Below are positions 1-5,193 of a stretch of 5,193 nucleotides of DNA, piece after piece. Positions within the stretch are counted from its first letter, which is position 1, and each line of letters opens with the position of its first letter. The position numbers and the translations under genes are program-made. Origin of the DNA: an uncultured Selenomonadales bacterium (GTDB taxonomy: Bacteria; Bacillota; Negativicutes; Selenomonadales; Selenomonadaceae); the NCBI GenBank assembly GCA_947167555.1, contig CAMVIO010000157.1, positions 1 to 5,193 on the forward strand, in the 5' to 3' direction. The notes below the pieces were generated by a model. It saw nothing but the letters and a program-made list of their open reading frames with translations. It was not told the DNA's origin and made no database searches.

Positions 1-110
1 CAGAGGCTGCGTCCGGCAACTCCTGCAATAGCGGCACCCACCACCACCGAGCCGCCTATCTGTAGGAACTTCCTGCGGGAAGTCTGTTTTTTATCTTTCT
101 CTTCTTCCAT
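1..110 (-). CDS. N-terminus of a Tat-exported protein (partial)
   Basis: Only the first 36 residues are in the window; the gene runs off the left edge. The protein starts MEEEKDKKQT, followed by SRRKFLQ, a good match to the twin-arginine motif S-R-R-x-F-L-K. A hydrophobic, glycine- and alanine-rich stretch follows (about residues 18-33, IGGSVVVGAAIAGVAG). This is the layout of a Tat signal peptide, so the protein is probably exported already folded, as cofactor-bearing proteins often are. It begins 64 nt after the stop of the PQQ-like propeller gene on the same strand, so the two are probably co-transcribed. No clear Shine-Dalgarno sequence precedes the ATG, which is common in Bacteroidetes. 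Such signals beside propeller proteins often belong to iron-sulfur or other redox proteins, but the mature domain is not visible, so I do not name a function. Confidence 0.8.
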   Translation of the reverse strand, partial: MEEEKDKKQTSRRKFLQIGGSVVVGAAIAGVAGRSL

Positions 111-130
111 GATAACTTCGTTAAAGGATA

Positions 131-161
131 ATTATCAATTGTCAATTATCAATTATCAATT
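131..161. repeat. AT-rich ATTATCAATT tandem repeat
   Basis: Short overlapping copies of TCAATTA lie between the propeller gene and the Tat-signal gene, one of them with G for the A before TCAATT (TCAATTG). The tract reads as the TTGATAATTGACAATTGATAATT type of filler on the other strand. Tracts like this are frequent between genes in Bacteroidetes. No function can be assigned; it sits inside the presumed operon. Confidence 0.6.
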
Positions 162-174
162 GCGCCAAAGGCGC
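162..174 (-). terminator. GC hairpin directly after the propeller gene stop codon
   Basis: GCGCC, AAA, GGCGC form a perfect 5-bp stem with a 3-nt loop, abutting the TAA stop (175-177) of the propeller gene. No run of U follows on the minus strand, only mixed AT-rich sequence, so it is a poor intrinsic terminator. It may act as a partial terminator or protect the 3' end of the upstream message, letting some transcripts continue into the Tat-signal gene. Confidence 0.35.
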
Positions 175-1617
175 TTAATCATCCGTTATTTTCAAGCACT
201 TAATCTTCGTCGCATCACGCAGCAGCAACATGCCGTCGGCATACGCCATCGGGCCCCAGGCATCGGCGCCGTCGGGGATTATCGTCTGGTGGCGCAGAAG
301 CGTCATCGACTCCTTACCCAGCTGATAGACATAGAGCTCGCCGCTCTCCTTCAGCACAAACAGCTTTCCGTCGATCACCACATACGGGCCGAGGCCGAAA
401 CGCTCGTCGCTGGCCGAGTTCCACACCACACGGTGGAGGTCCGTCGGCTTGTAGATGCAGACCCGTTCGCGCATGCCGCCTCCGTTCTTCGGCAGGATGG
501 TCAGGATCATATCGCCCCCGTAGAGGATGGGCGTCTGCTGTTCGCTGCTGAGTCCCTGTTCCGCCTTATACTGATCGGCTATCCTGGCCGTCCACGTCGT
601 TCCCGTGTGCCCCACCTCAAGCAAGGCGCCACCTGCTCCGTAGCCTGCCACGAGCAGCACACGGTGGTCGTCAATTTGCATGGGCGACGGGGCGATGACC
701 GAAGGCTGCCAGCCCCCTGTCTTCCAGAGCATACGTCCGCGTCCTTCGCCCTCGGCAGCTATGCCGCACACGCCTCCCACGCCAGCATAGACGTAGGTAC
801 GTGTGCCGCCCAACGTCATGGGCATGACCGACGAGTGGGACATCTTCAGCCCCGCTTCGTTGGGCGTCCACCAGCACGTCTCCCCCGTCTTCACGTCGAT
901 ACCCACCATCAGGGTGTCCTTTCCTGCCGGAGCCAGGATGAGTTCGTCGCCGTTGATCAGCGGGCATTGGCCCGCATACCAGAAGGGCACCTCCGAGCCG
1001 TATTGCTTCTTCATGTCCTTTGTCCATAGCAGGTTGCCCGTAGTGGCGTCGCACGCCATCACGTGACCCTCCGGCCCTATGGTCACCACCTGCCCGTCGG
1101 CCGACACGGCGGGAATGGTGCGGCTGAAGCCGTGGTTGCGCTTCATGGGGACGCGATACCAGCGTCGCCACAGCTCCTCGCCCGTCGCCAGGTTCAGGCA
1201 GCGCAGGGCGTCGCTCGACAGATGCTCGTCGTAATCCAGGACGTACACCCGTCCATGCCAAACGGCAGGTGCCGCATGCCCTTCGCCCGTCTCCACCGTC
1301 CAAAGCGTTTCGAAGTCGCCCTCCTTCAGGCGGATGGGCGATGTGTGCGTCACGATGCCCGTCCTGTCGGGGCCGCGGAAGCCCGCCCATGCGTCGGCAA
1401 GCGAAGCAGAAGGCTGCCCGACGCCCTCGTGCGCCATGAAGAACTCGCCGATTCTCACGTCGTCCGCCTTGCGTGCCGTACCCTCGGGGCGCATGTCGGC
1501 GCCAGGCTCAGAAGTCGTCAGGCTACGCGAAGGGTTGTCCACATGCCACCATACCACCACCCCCATCCAGAGGACAGCGGTAGCCAGCGTGGCAAGGGTC
1601 GTAGCACGACGGCTCAT
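175..1617 (-). CDS. membrane-anchored PQQ-like beta-propeller protein
   Basis: A 480-residue protein of the quinoprotein-like beta-propeller type. Residues about 7-25 form one hydrophobic segment after MSRR, which would anchor the protein with the propeller outside the cytoplasmic membrane; there is no lipobox cysteine. A linker of about 50 residues leads to WAGFRGPDRTG (77-87), the W-x-x-F-R-G-P motif found at the entry of many PQQ-like propellers. Blade-like repeats follow, such as CLNLATGEELW (140-150), ACDATTGNLLW (188-198), GIDVKTGETCWW (239-250) and LFVLKESGELYVYQL (419-433). No CxxCH haem motif is present. Members of this fold include PQQ dehydrogenases and the assembly factor BamB, but most homologues have no bound cofactor or known substrate, so I give no reaction. 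The ATG at 1617 is supported by AAGGTG at 1623-1628 and a promoter just upstream. The Tat-signal gene follows 64 nt after the stop. Confidence 0.9.
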   Translation of the reverse strand: MSRRATTLATLATAVLWMGVVVWWHVDNPSRSLTTSEPGADMRPEGTARKADDVRIGEFFMAHEGVGQPSASLADAWAGFRGPDRTGIVTHTSPIRLKEGDFETLWTVETGEGHAAPAVWHGRVYVLDYDEHLSSDALRCLNLATGEELWRRWYRVPMKRNHGFSRTIPAVSADGQVVTIGPEGHVMACDATTGNLLWTKDMKKQYGSEVPFWYAGQCPLINGDELILAPAGKDTLMVGIDVKTGETCWWTPNEAGLKMSHSSVMPMTLGGTRTYVYAGVGGVCGIAAEGEGRGRMLWKTGGWQPSVIAPSPMQIDDHRVLLVAGYGAGGALLEVGHTGTTWTARIADQYKAEQGLSSEQQTPILYGGDMILTILPKNGGGMRERVCIYKPTDLHRVVWNSASDERFGLGPYVVIDGKLFVLKESGELYVYQLGKESMTLLRHQTIIPDGADAWGPMAYADGMLLLRDATKIKCLKITDD

Positions 1618-1646
1618 GGTTTCACCTTTTAATTATCATTCGGGTG

Positions 1647-1677
1647 CAAAAATACACTTCCGGCTTATAAATTACAA
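1647..1677 (-). promoter_or_regulatory. Bacteroidetes-type promoter of the propeller gene
   Basis: On the minus strand TTG (1677-1675) is followed after 20 nt by TATTTTTG (1654-1647). This fits the Bacteroidetes primary-sigma consensus of a TTG or TTTG -33 box and a TAnnTTTG -7 box. The predicted transcription start is near 1640, giving a leader of roughly 20-25 nt that contains the AAGGTG ribosome-binding sequence. It would drive the propeller gene and probably the Tat-signal gene. Confidence 0.75.
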
Positions 1678-1730
1678 GAAAAAAGCGTTAAAAAATGCAA
1701 GATAGTGTATTTCGTTCAACACCTTTGGAA

Positions 1731-1747
1731 ATTGAAGATTGAAGATT
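1731..1747. repeat. ATTGAAG tandem repeat
   Basis: Two exact 7-bp units ATTGAAG plus a partial third, lying between the propeller gene promoter and the palindromic element. It is a low-complexity AT-rich filler repeat typical of Bacteroidetes intergenic DNA; no role is visible. Confidence 0.5.
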
Positions 1748-1757
1748 AAAAAATTTC

Positions 1758-2024
1758 AAGTTTCGCAAGTAAAAAAACGAGCCTAGACAGCGATGAGCGC
1801 CCTGAAAGGGCAGAAAGCCACCAGCCCAGGGCAACGCCCTGGGTATATCCAAGCTCCTGCCATTTTCGCGCCCTGAAAGGGCAAAAGAATTAATTTTGAA
1901 TGCTTTTGCCCTTTCAGGGCGATTGTTTCTTTTGTCATTTGTACCCAGGGCGTTGCCCTGGGCTATGTGCTCCATGCCCCTTCGGGGCGTTCCACTCTGG
2001 TACAATTTCATACTTGCGAAACTT
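1758..2024. repeat. 267-bp nested palindromic element with terminal inverted repeats
   Basis: The element is bounded by perfect 14-bp inverted repeats (1758-1771 and 2011-2024; AAGTTTCGCAAGTA and its complement). Inside are six GC-rich hairpins in mirror order. A is at 1799-1811 (GCCCT/AGGGC), B at 1825-1843 (CCCAGGGC/GCCCTGGG) and C at 1870-1882. Then come C' at 1908-1920, B' at 1944-1962 and A' at 1976-1988 (GCCCC/GGGGC). C with its flank pairs with C' over 19 bp (1869-1887 and 1903-1921) around a 15-nt AT-rich centre, and B with B' over 23 bp (1823-1845 and 1942-1964). The A-B and B'-A' gaps are both 13 nt. Translated on the minus strand it gives phrases such as ALPWAGGFLPFQGA, which I recall recurring as spurious hypothetical proteins in this phylum, so it is probably a dispersed repeat. 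An 11-bp direct repeat AAGTAAAAAAA (1767-1777 and 2025-2035) overlaps its edges. Whether it is a MITE, a REP-like element or a structured RNA is not decided. Confidence 0.85.
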
Positions 2025-2060
2025 AAGTAAAAAAATAAAAATTAAAAATGAAGAATAGTT

Positions 2061-2256
2061 TTTAGACTTTCAGACTTTTAGACTAACAGACTATCAGATG
2101 AATGTTTCGTGGACGGCGCAGTTGCAGGGCTTTTATCTGTCAGTCTGAACCGACGAACGAAGCAAGAGCAGAGGGCAAACTTGTTTGCACTATGCCTTGC
2201 GAGGAGGAGGAAGAGCAGAGCTCATAGTCTGATAGTCTGTCAGTCTGTCAGTCTAA
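2061..2256. repeat. repeat element bounded by inverted 8-bp AGACT tracts
   Basis: Five 8-bp units of the type TTTAGACT, TTCAGACT, AACAGACT, ATCAGATG fill 2061-2100 exactly. On the other strand four related units (TTAGACTG, ACAGACTG, ACAGACTA, TCAGACTA) fill 2256-2225. The two tracts face each other around about 124 bp that contain no gene. The core holds one more CTGTCAGTCTGA copy near 2137-2148, a 6-bp hairpin GCAAAC/GTTTGC (2175-2188), and a 10-bp direct repeat AAGAGCAGAG (2164-2173 and 2211-2220). The right tract ends 14 nt from the stop codon of the A1S_2505-type gene. No transposase or RNA gene is recognisable. Confidence 0.7.
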
Positions 2257-2269
2257 TATTCCTAATTCC

Positions 2270-2689
2270 TTAAAGGTATTTCCAGAAGCTTTCGGGGAGA
2301 TAGACGTTTTCCAACGGGACAGCCTCGGCGAAAAGGGGTGCGACCTCGGCAGGCGTGTAGCCGGCGATGCCGCAGCCGACAGCCGTCACGAGGAAGGTGT
2401 ACTCCGTATGCTGCCGCGCAAAGTCGATAAACCGTCCGACGGCTTCGGCCATCGATTTCCTGCCCTCCATCGTCGGCAGGGCATAGCTTTGTCCGAACAG
2501 CCCTTCGCCCTCGCCCCACACGGCTCCGAATTGCTTGAAGGCGAAGTAAGCCGCCCCGCCCCCATGAGCGCCACCCTTATTGCTGCCAAACACAAAGATT
2601 TCACCCGCGTTCAGCTTGCTTATCCGCTCCGCTGCCACGCGTTTACCCTCCTTCACGAAGGCGTTCACGGTTGATGCTTGTTTTTCCAT
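2270..2689 (-). CDS. A1S_2505-family phage-type protein
   Basis: A 139-residue soluble protein that I recognise as an A1S_2505-family (so-called phage non-structural) protein; no biochemical function is established to my knowledge. The family hallmarks are all present: IFVFGSN followed by a glycine-rich GGAHGGGAA (31-47), GLFGQSYALPT (63-73), FLVTAVGCGIAGYTP (99-113) with a following EVAPLF, and LPESFW (131-136) near the end. The pattern of an Asn followed by a Gly-rich loop, then a Gly-rich turn after a buried strand, recalls macro (ADP-ribose-binding) domains, but this is only inference. The N-terminal 30 residues are charged and look helical, without signal peptide or membrane segment. The ATG at 2689 is chosen because a consensus promoter ends 25 nt upstream; no Shine-Dalgarno is visible. 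It is a single gene, separated from the propeller gene by about 650 bp of repeats, and points away from the CRISPR array. Confidence 0.88.
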   Translation of the reverse strand: MEKQASTVNAFVKEGKRVAAERISKLNAGEIFVFGSNKGGAHGGGAAYFAFKQFGAVWGEGEGLFGQSYALPTMEGRKSMAEAVGRFIDFARQHTEYTFLVTAVGCGIAGYTPAEVAPLFAEAVPLENVYLPESFWKYL

Positions 2690-2714
2690 GATTAAAGATG
2701 TTTATAGTTTTTTG

Positions 2715-2744
2715 CAAAGATACAACAAAAAATGAAAAGGACAA
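2715..2744 (-). promoter_or_regulatory. Bacteroidetes-type promoter of the A1S_2505-family gene
   Basis: On the minus strand TTG (2744-2742), a 19-nt gap and TATCTTTG (2722-2715) match the Bacteroidetes -33 and -7 boxes closely. The predicted start is near 2709, giving an AT-rich leader of about 20 nt without a Shine-Dalgarno sequence. The -7 octamer is identical to the one found inside each CRISPR repeat. Confidence 0.75.
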
Positions 2745-2774
2745 GAAGAAATCAAAAAACGTTGAAATGTTAGA

Positions 2775-2801
2775 ACACGGATTACACGGATTGAACGGAT
2801 T
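2775..2801. repeat. 9-bp ACACGGATT tandem repeat
   Basis: Three 9-bp units in a row: ACACGGATT, ACACGGATT, GAACGGATT. A fourth related copy, GAACGGATA, lies at 2949-2957 on the far side of the small palindrome, so the pair brackets it. Tracts of this kind are common between Bacteroidetes genes. Confidence 0.65.
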
Positions 2802-2861
2802 GTTTTGCCTCAAAAAGTTGACTCCTTTGTTGCGGTTTTAATCCGAATTACAAGTATAGGG

Positions 2862-2944
2862 AGATTTGCAATCCCCCGCCATCAGCCTTATTCTTAGGTT
2901 GGGGATTGAAAAACCCCTTCTCGTCGCAGTCGGATTGCAAATTC
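2862..2944. repeat. 83-bp inverted-repeat element next to the array
   Basis: ATTTGCAATCC (2864-2874) and GGATTGCAAAT (2932-2942) are a perfect 11-bp inverted repeat, with partly matching bases one step further out. Between them is a smaller hairpin, GGGG/CCCC with a 9-nt loop (2901-2917). No reading frame of note crosses it. Together with the flanking ACGGATT copies it fills most of the gap between the A1S_2505-family gene promoter and the CRISPR array; I see no cas gene and no clear leader there. Confidence 0.6.
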
Positions 2945-2987
2945 ACCTGAACGGATAAGTGGGAAAAAAACAGCACATCCCTTTTAT

Positions 2988-3018
2988 ATTTGAAAATTAC
3001 GCTTTATCTTTGTGCTCG
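2988..3018 (+). other. possible vestige of an older repeat, or a leader promoter
   Basis: Just before the first repeat the sequence ATTTG, 12 nt, TATCTTTG (box at 3005-3012) echoes the repeat core ATTTG, 11 nt, TATCTTTG. It could be the remains of a decayed repeat, or an independent -7 box feeding the array. No TTG lies at the proper -33 distance, so promoter strength would be low. The match is short and could be chance. Confidence 0.3.
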
Positions 3019-3064
3019 AAATCCATTTGCTTTCAAAGCGTATCTTTGACATATTGAAAACATC
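3019..3064 (+). repeat. first, degenerate CRISPR repeat
   Basis: Positions 7-46 of this repeat are identical to the others, but the first six bases read AAATCC in place of GTTGTG, with no match at any position. The loss removes the TTG that serves as the presumed -33 box and part of the tracrRNA-pairing end. Terminal degeneracy usually marks the oldest end of an array. Confidence 0.85.
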
Positions 3065-3094
3065 AAGGAGGTGGTGCAGGAGGTGACGGACTAG

Positions 3095-3123
3095 TTGTGA
3101 TTTGCTTTCAAAGCGTATCTTTG
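3095..3123 (+). promoter_or_regulatory. repeat-internal promoter (example in repeat 2)
   Basis: Within repeat 2, TTG (3095-3097), 18 nt and TATCTTTG (3116-3123) form a near-consensus Bacteroidetes promoter. The same elements sit at repeat positions 2-4 and 23-30 in every repeat from 2 to 29, so promoters recur every 75-76 bp. The predicted start falls about repeat position 34-38, so each transcript would begin with roughly 10 nt of repeat and then the next spacer. The spacing is 1-2 nt shorter than in the two gene promoters of this window. The function is inferred, not shown. Confidence 0.5.
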
Positions 3124-5193
3124 ACATATTGAAAACATCAAAGCCACACTGCCGACTGCAAACAATTAGTTGTGATTTGCTTTCAAAGCGTATCTTTGAC
3201 ATATTGAAAACATCGGGGATCTCGAGTAACCAGCCTTCACATTAGTTGTGATTTGCTTTCAAAGCGTATCTTTGACATATTGAAAACATCTAAATAACCA
3301 TCTTCCCTTACTTCGTAACGTTGTGATTTGCTTTCAAAGCGTATCTTTGACATATTGAAAACATCTCCTGTTTCTATGGCTACAACAGCCAGATTGTTGT
3401 GATTTGCTTTCAAAGCGTATCTTTGACATATTGAAAACATCAAGCCGCGCCAAGTACCAGACGGGCGTACTGTTGTGATTTGCTTTCAAAGCGTATCTTT
3501 GACATATTGAAAACATCACAACAACGAACGTGCCGTTCCAGAAGTGGTTGTGATTTGCTTTCAAAGCGTATCTTTGACATATTGAAAACATCGTCAAGCC
3601 GCTTCTCTCCTCGGAAGATGCGGTTGTGATTTGCTTTCAAAGCGTATCTTTGACATATTGAAAACATCTCGCACAGTTCCTGATTGACTACGATGCCGGT
3701 TGTGATTTGCTTTCAAAGCGTATCTTTGACATATTGAAAACATCAGGAAGTGCCTCGGGGTGGATTATCAATTGGTTGTGATTTGCTTTCAAAGCGTATC
3801 TTTGACATATTGAAAACATCTCGGTTGTGTATGTTCGGTTGGTGACGATGGTTGTGATTTGCTTTCAAAGCGTATCTTTGACATATTGAAAACATCCGAT
3901 TATCTCGTGGAACAGCGTGCGCGATAGTTGTGATTTGCTTTCAAAGCGTATCTTTGACATATTGAAAACATCTCAGGAGATTTGTTTAAGCATTGAGGAA
4001 CTGTTGTGATTTGCTTTCAAAGCGTATCTTTGACATATTGAAAACATCGATTTAAGCGAAGCGGCTGCTGACGTCACAGTTGTGATTTGCTTTCAAAGCG
4101 TATCTTTGACATATTGAAAACATCTCGGTACGTTTGGAATTTCTCTCTGCATCGTTGTGATTTGCTTTCAAAGCGTATCTTTGACATATTGAAAACATCC
4201 ACCAGCCCCCGCCGGCATCCTGCCAGCGTGTTGTGATTTGCTTTCAAAGCGTATCTTTGACATATTGAAAACATCGACTTTTGTTCAGGATGAGCTCGCC
4301 GCTTGGTTGTGATTTGCTTTCAAAGCGTATCTTTGACATATTGAAAACATCGAGCTCGTCGGCACCGCCACCGAAGACTACGTTGTGATTTGCTTTCAAA
4401 GCGTATCTTTGACATATTGAAAACATCTCCGTTTCGGTTTTGCTGTTGGCATTGTGCGTTGTGATTTGCTTTCAAAGCGTATCTTTGACATATTGAAAAC
4501 ATCGTTATCTGTTAGATACCCGCTGTAAAGAAGTTGTGATTTGCTTTCAAAGCGTATCTTTGACATATTGAAAACATCTGATCATTGAACGTCATAACGC
4601 TCAGCAGGGTTGTGATTTGCTTTCAAAGCGTATCTTTGACATATTGAAAACATCAAGAAAACGAAAGGCTTCAGAATCAAAAATGTTGTGATTTGCTTTC
4701 AAAGCGTATCTTTGACATATTGAAAACATCAAACATTGAAGTGTGTCCGACAATACTCAAGTTGTGATTTGCTTTCAAAGCGTATCTTTGACATATTGAA
4801 AACATCGCCAGTTCCTCGTCGCTCGTGCGACTCAGGTTGTGATTTGCTTTCAAAGCGTATCTTTGACATATTGAAAACATCATGGTGCGCTTGCTGGTCC
4901 TTGCTCGGGGTGTTGTGATTTGCTTTCAAAGCGTATCTTTGACATATTGAAAACATCGACAATGGAAACGTCCCGACCAGGTTGAGAGTTGTGATTTGCT
5001 TTCAAAGCGTATCTTTGACATATTGAAAACATCAAAGAAGTGCTGAGATAAAGAGGCTCTTAGTTGTGATTTGCTTTCAAAGCGTATCTTTGACATATTG
5101 AAAACATCTTTGTGCATCGAGCGTCCGTTTACGCGCATGTTGTGATTTGCTTTCAAAGCGTATCTTTGACATATTGAAAACATCGCCGACATA

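Larger units (their letters stand above)
3019..5193 (+). CRISPR. type II-C-like CRISPR array, 29 repeats, 28 full spacers
   Basis: A 46-bp repeat, beginning GTTGTGATTTGCTTTC and ending TTGAAAACATC, occurs 29 times up to 5184; the array continues past the right edge (partial spacer 5185-5193). By eye repeats 2-29 are identical. The 28 complete spacers are all different: 20 of 30 nt and 8 of 29 nt, which accounts for every base of the interval. Repeat sequence, its length near 46-47 bp and 30-nt spacers match Cas9 type II-C arrays that I know from Bacteroides and relatives. The plus strand is assigned as the crRNA strand because type II repeats start with GTT at the edge that pairs with tracrRNA. 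No cas gene is in the 3 kb to the left, so cas9-cas1-cas2, if present in cis, should lie to the right. Several spacers have open frames resembling protein (for example RKCLGVDYQL at 3745-3774), as expected of phage or plasmid gene fragments. Confidence 0.98.

Noticed and set aside
109..1029. Open frame of 306 codons on the plus strand, opposite the propeller gene
   Set aside because: It is antisense to a gene with clear propeller repeats, rich in Arg, His and Leu as expected of a shadow of GC-rich codons, and has no recognisable domain. The same applies to the other frames opposite or overlapping 175-1617.
1688..2011. 107-codon minus-strand frame across the palindromic element
   Set aside because: Its protein text is dictated by the inverted repeats and continues into low-complexity AT-rich DNA. 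Such translations are common artefacts of this repeat type.
2408..2674. 88-codon plus-strand frame opposite the A1S_2505-family gene
   Set aside because: Antisense shadow; the minus-strand frame has family motifs throughout and a promoter.
2713..2727. GCAAAGATACAAC as a tracrRNA anti-repeat
   Set aside because: It needs an insertion to match the repeat complement and is fully explained as the -7 region of the A1S_2505-family gene promoter.
3101..3104. TTTG at repeat positions 8-11 as the -33 box
   Set aside because: It is only 11 nt from TATCTTTG, far too close; the TTG at positions 2-4 with 18 nt fits much better.
4276..4305. Spacer 17 as a self-targeting spacer against the propeller gene (near 943-961)
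   Set aside because: Only CAGGATGAG plus a gapped TCG-CGCCG stretch matches; this is well short of a protospacer and probably chance.
4276..4381. Spacers 17 and 18 both contain GAGCTCG followed by a similar base run
   Set aside because: The shared run is about 10 bp with a mismatch and at different positions; too short to claim a common target.
2984..5192. Many minus-strand frames with the repeated phrase DVFNMSKIRFESKSQ
   Set aside because: They are translations of the CRISPR repeat. The frame holds only while repeat plus spacer is 75 bp and breaks at 76-bp units; there is no protein here.

Overview
The window comes from a member of the phylum Bacteroidetes, most likely a gut-type Bacteroidales such as Bacteroides or Prevotella. 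Three things point there. Two genes have close matches to the Bacteroidetes promoter (TTG, 19-20 nt, TAnnTTTG). The spacers between genes are AT-rich and hold short tandem and palindromic repeats of the kind common in that phylum, while the genes themselves are GC-rich. The CRISPR repeat belongs to the GTTGTGATTTGC... family that I know from Bacteroidetes type II-C (Cas9) systems. No gene here fixes the genus.

Layout, left to right. Three protein genes all lie on the minus strand. At 2270-2689 is a 139-residue protein of the A1S_2505 family (phage-type, function unknown). At 175-1617 is a 480-residue membrane-anchored PQQ-like beta-propeller protein. At 1-110 is the start of a protein with a twin-arginine (Tat) export signal, cut by the window edge. 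The last two probably form one envelope operon, driven by a promoter at 1647-1677. The A1S_2505-type gene has its own promoter at 2715-2744, pointing away from the CRISPR array.

The gene-free stretch 1680-2269 holds two structured repeat elements. The first (1758-2024) is a 267-bp long palindrome with 14-bp perfect terminal inverted repeats and six GC-rich hairpins in mirror order. The second (2061-2256) is bounded by inverted tracts of 8-bp AGACT-containing units. The stretch 2690-3018 holds the promoter, a 9-bp tandem repeat and another small palindrome, ending at the array.

From 3019 to the right edge runs a large CRISPR array: 29 repeats of 46 bp, 28 complete spacers of 29-30 bp, and the start of a 29th spacer. 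Repeats 2-29 look identical; repeat 1 has lost its first six bases. No cas gene and no convincing tracrRNA is in the window. The most interesting observation is that every intact repeat carries a near-consensus Bacteroidetes promoter (TTG, 18 nt, TATCTTTG) reading into the next spacer. This parallels the repeat-internal promoters of Neisseria and Campylobacter type II-C arrays, but uses the Bacteroidetes sigma-factor signature.
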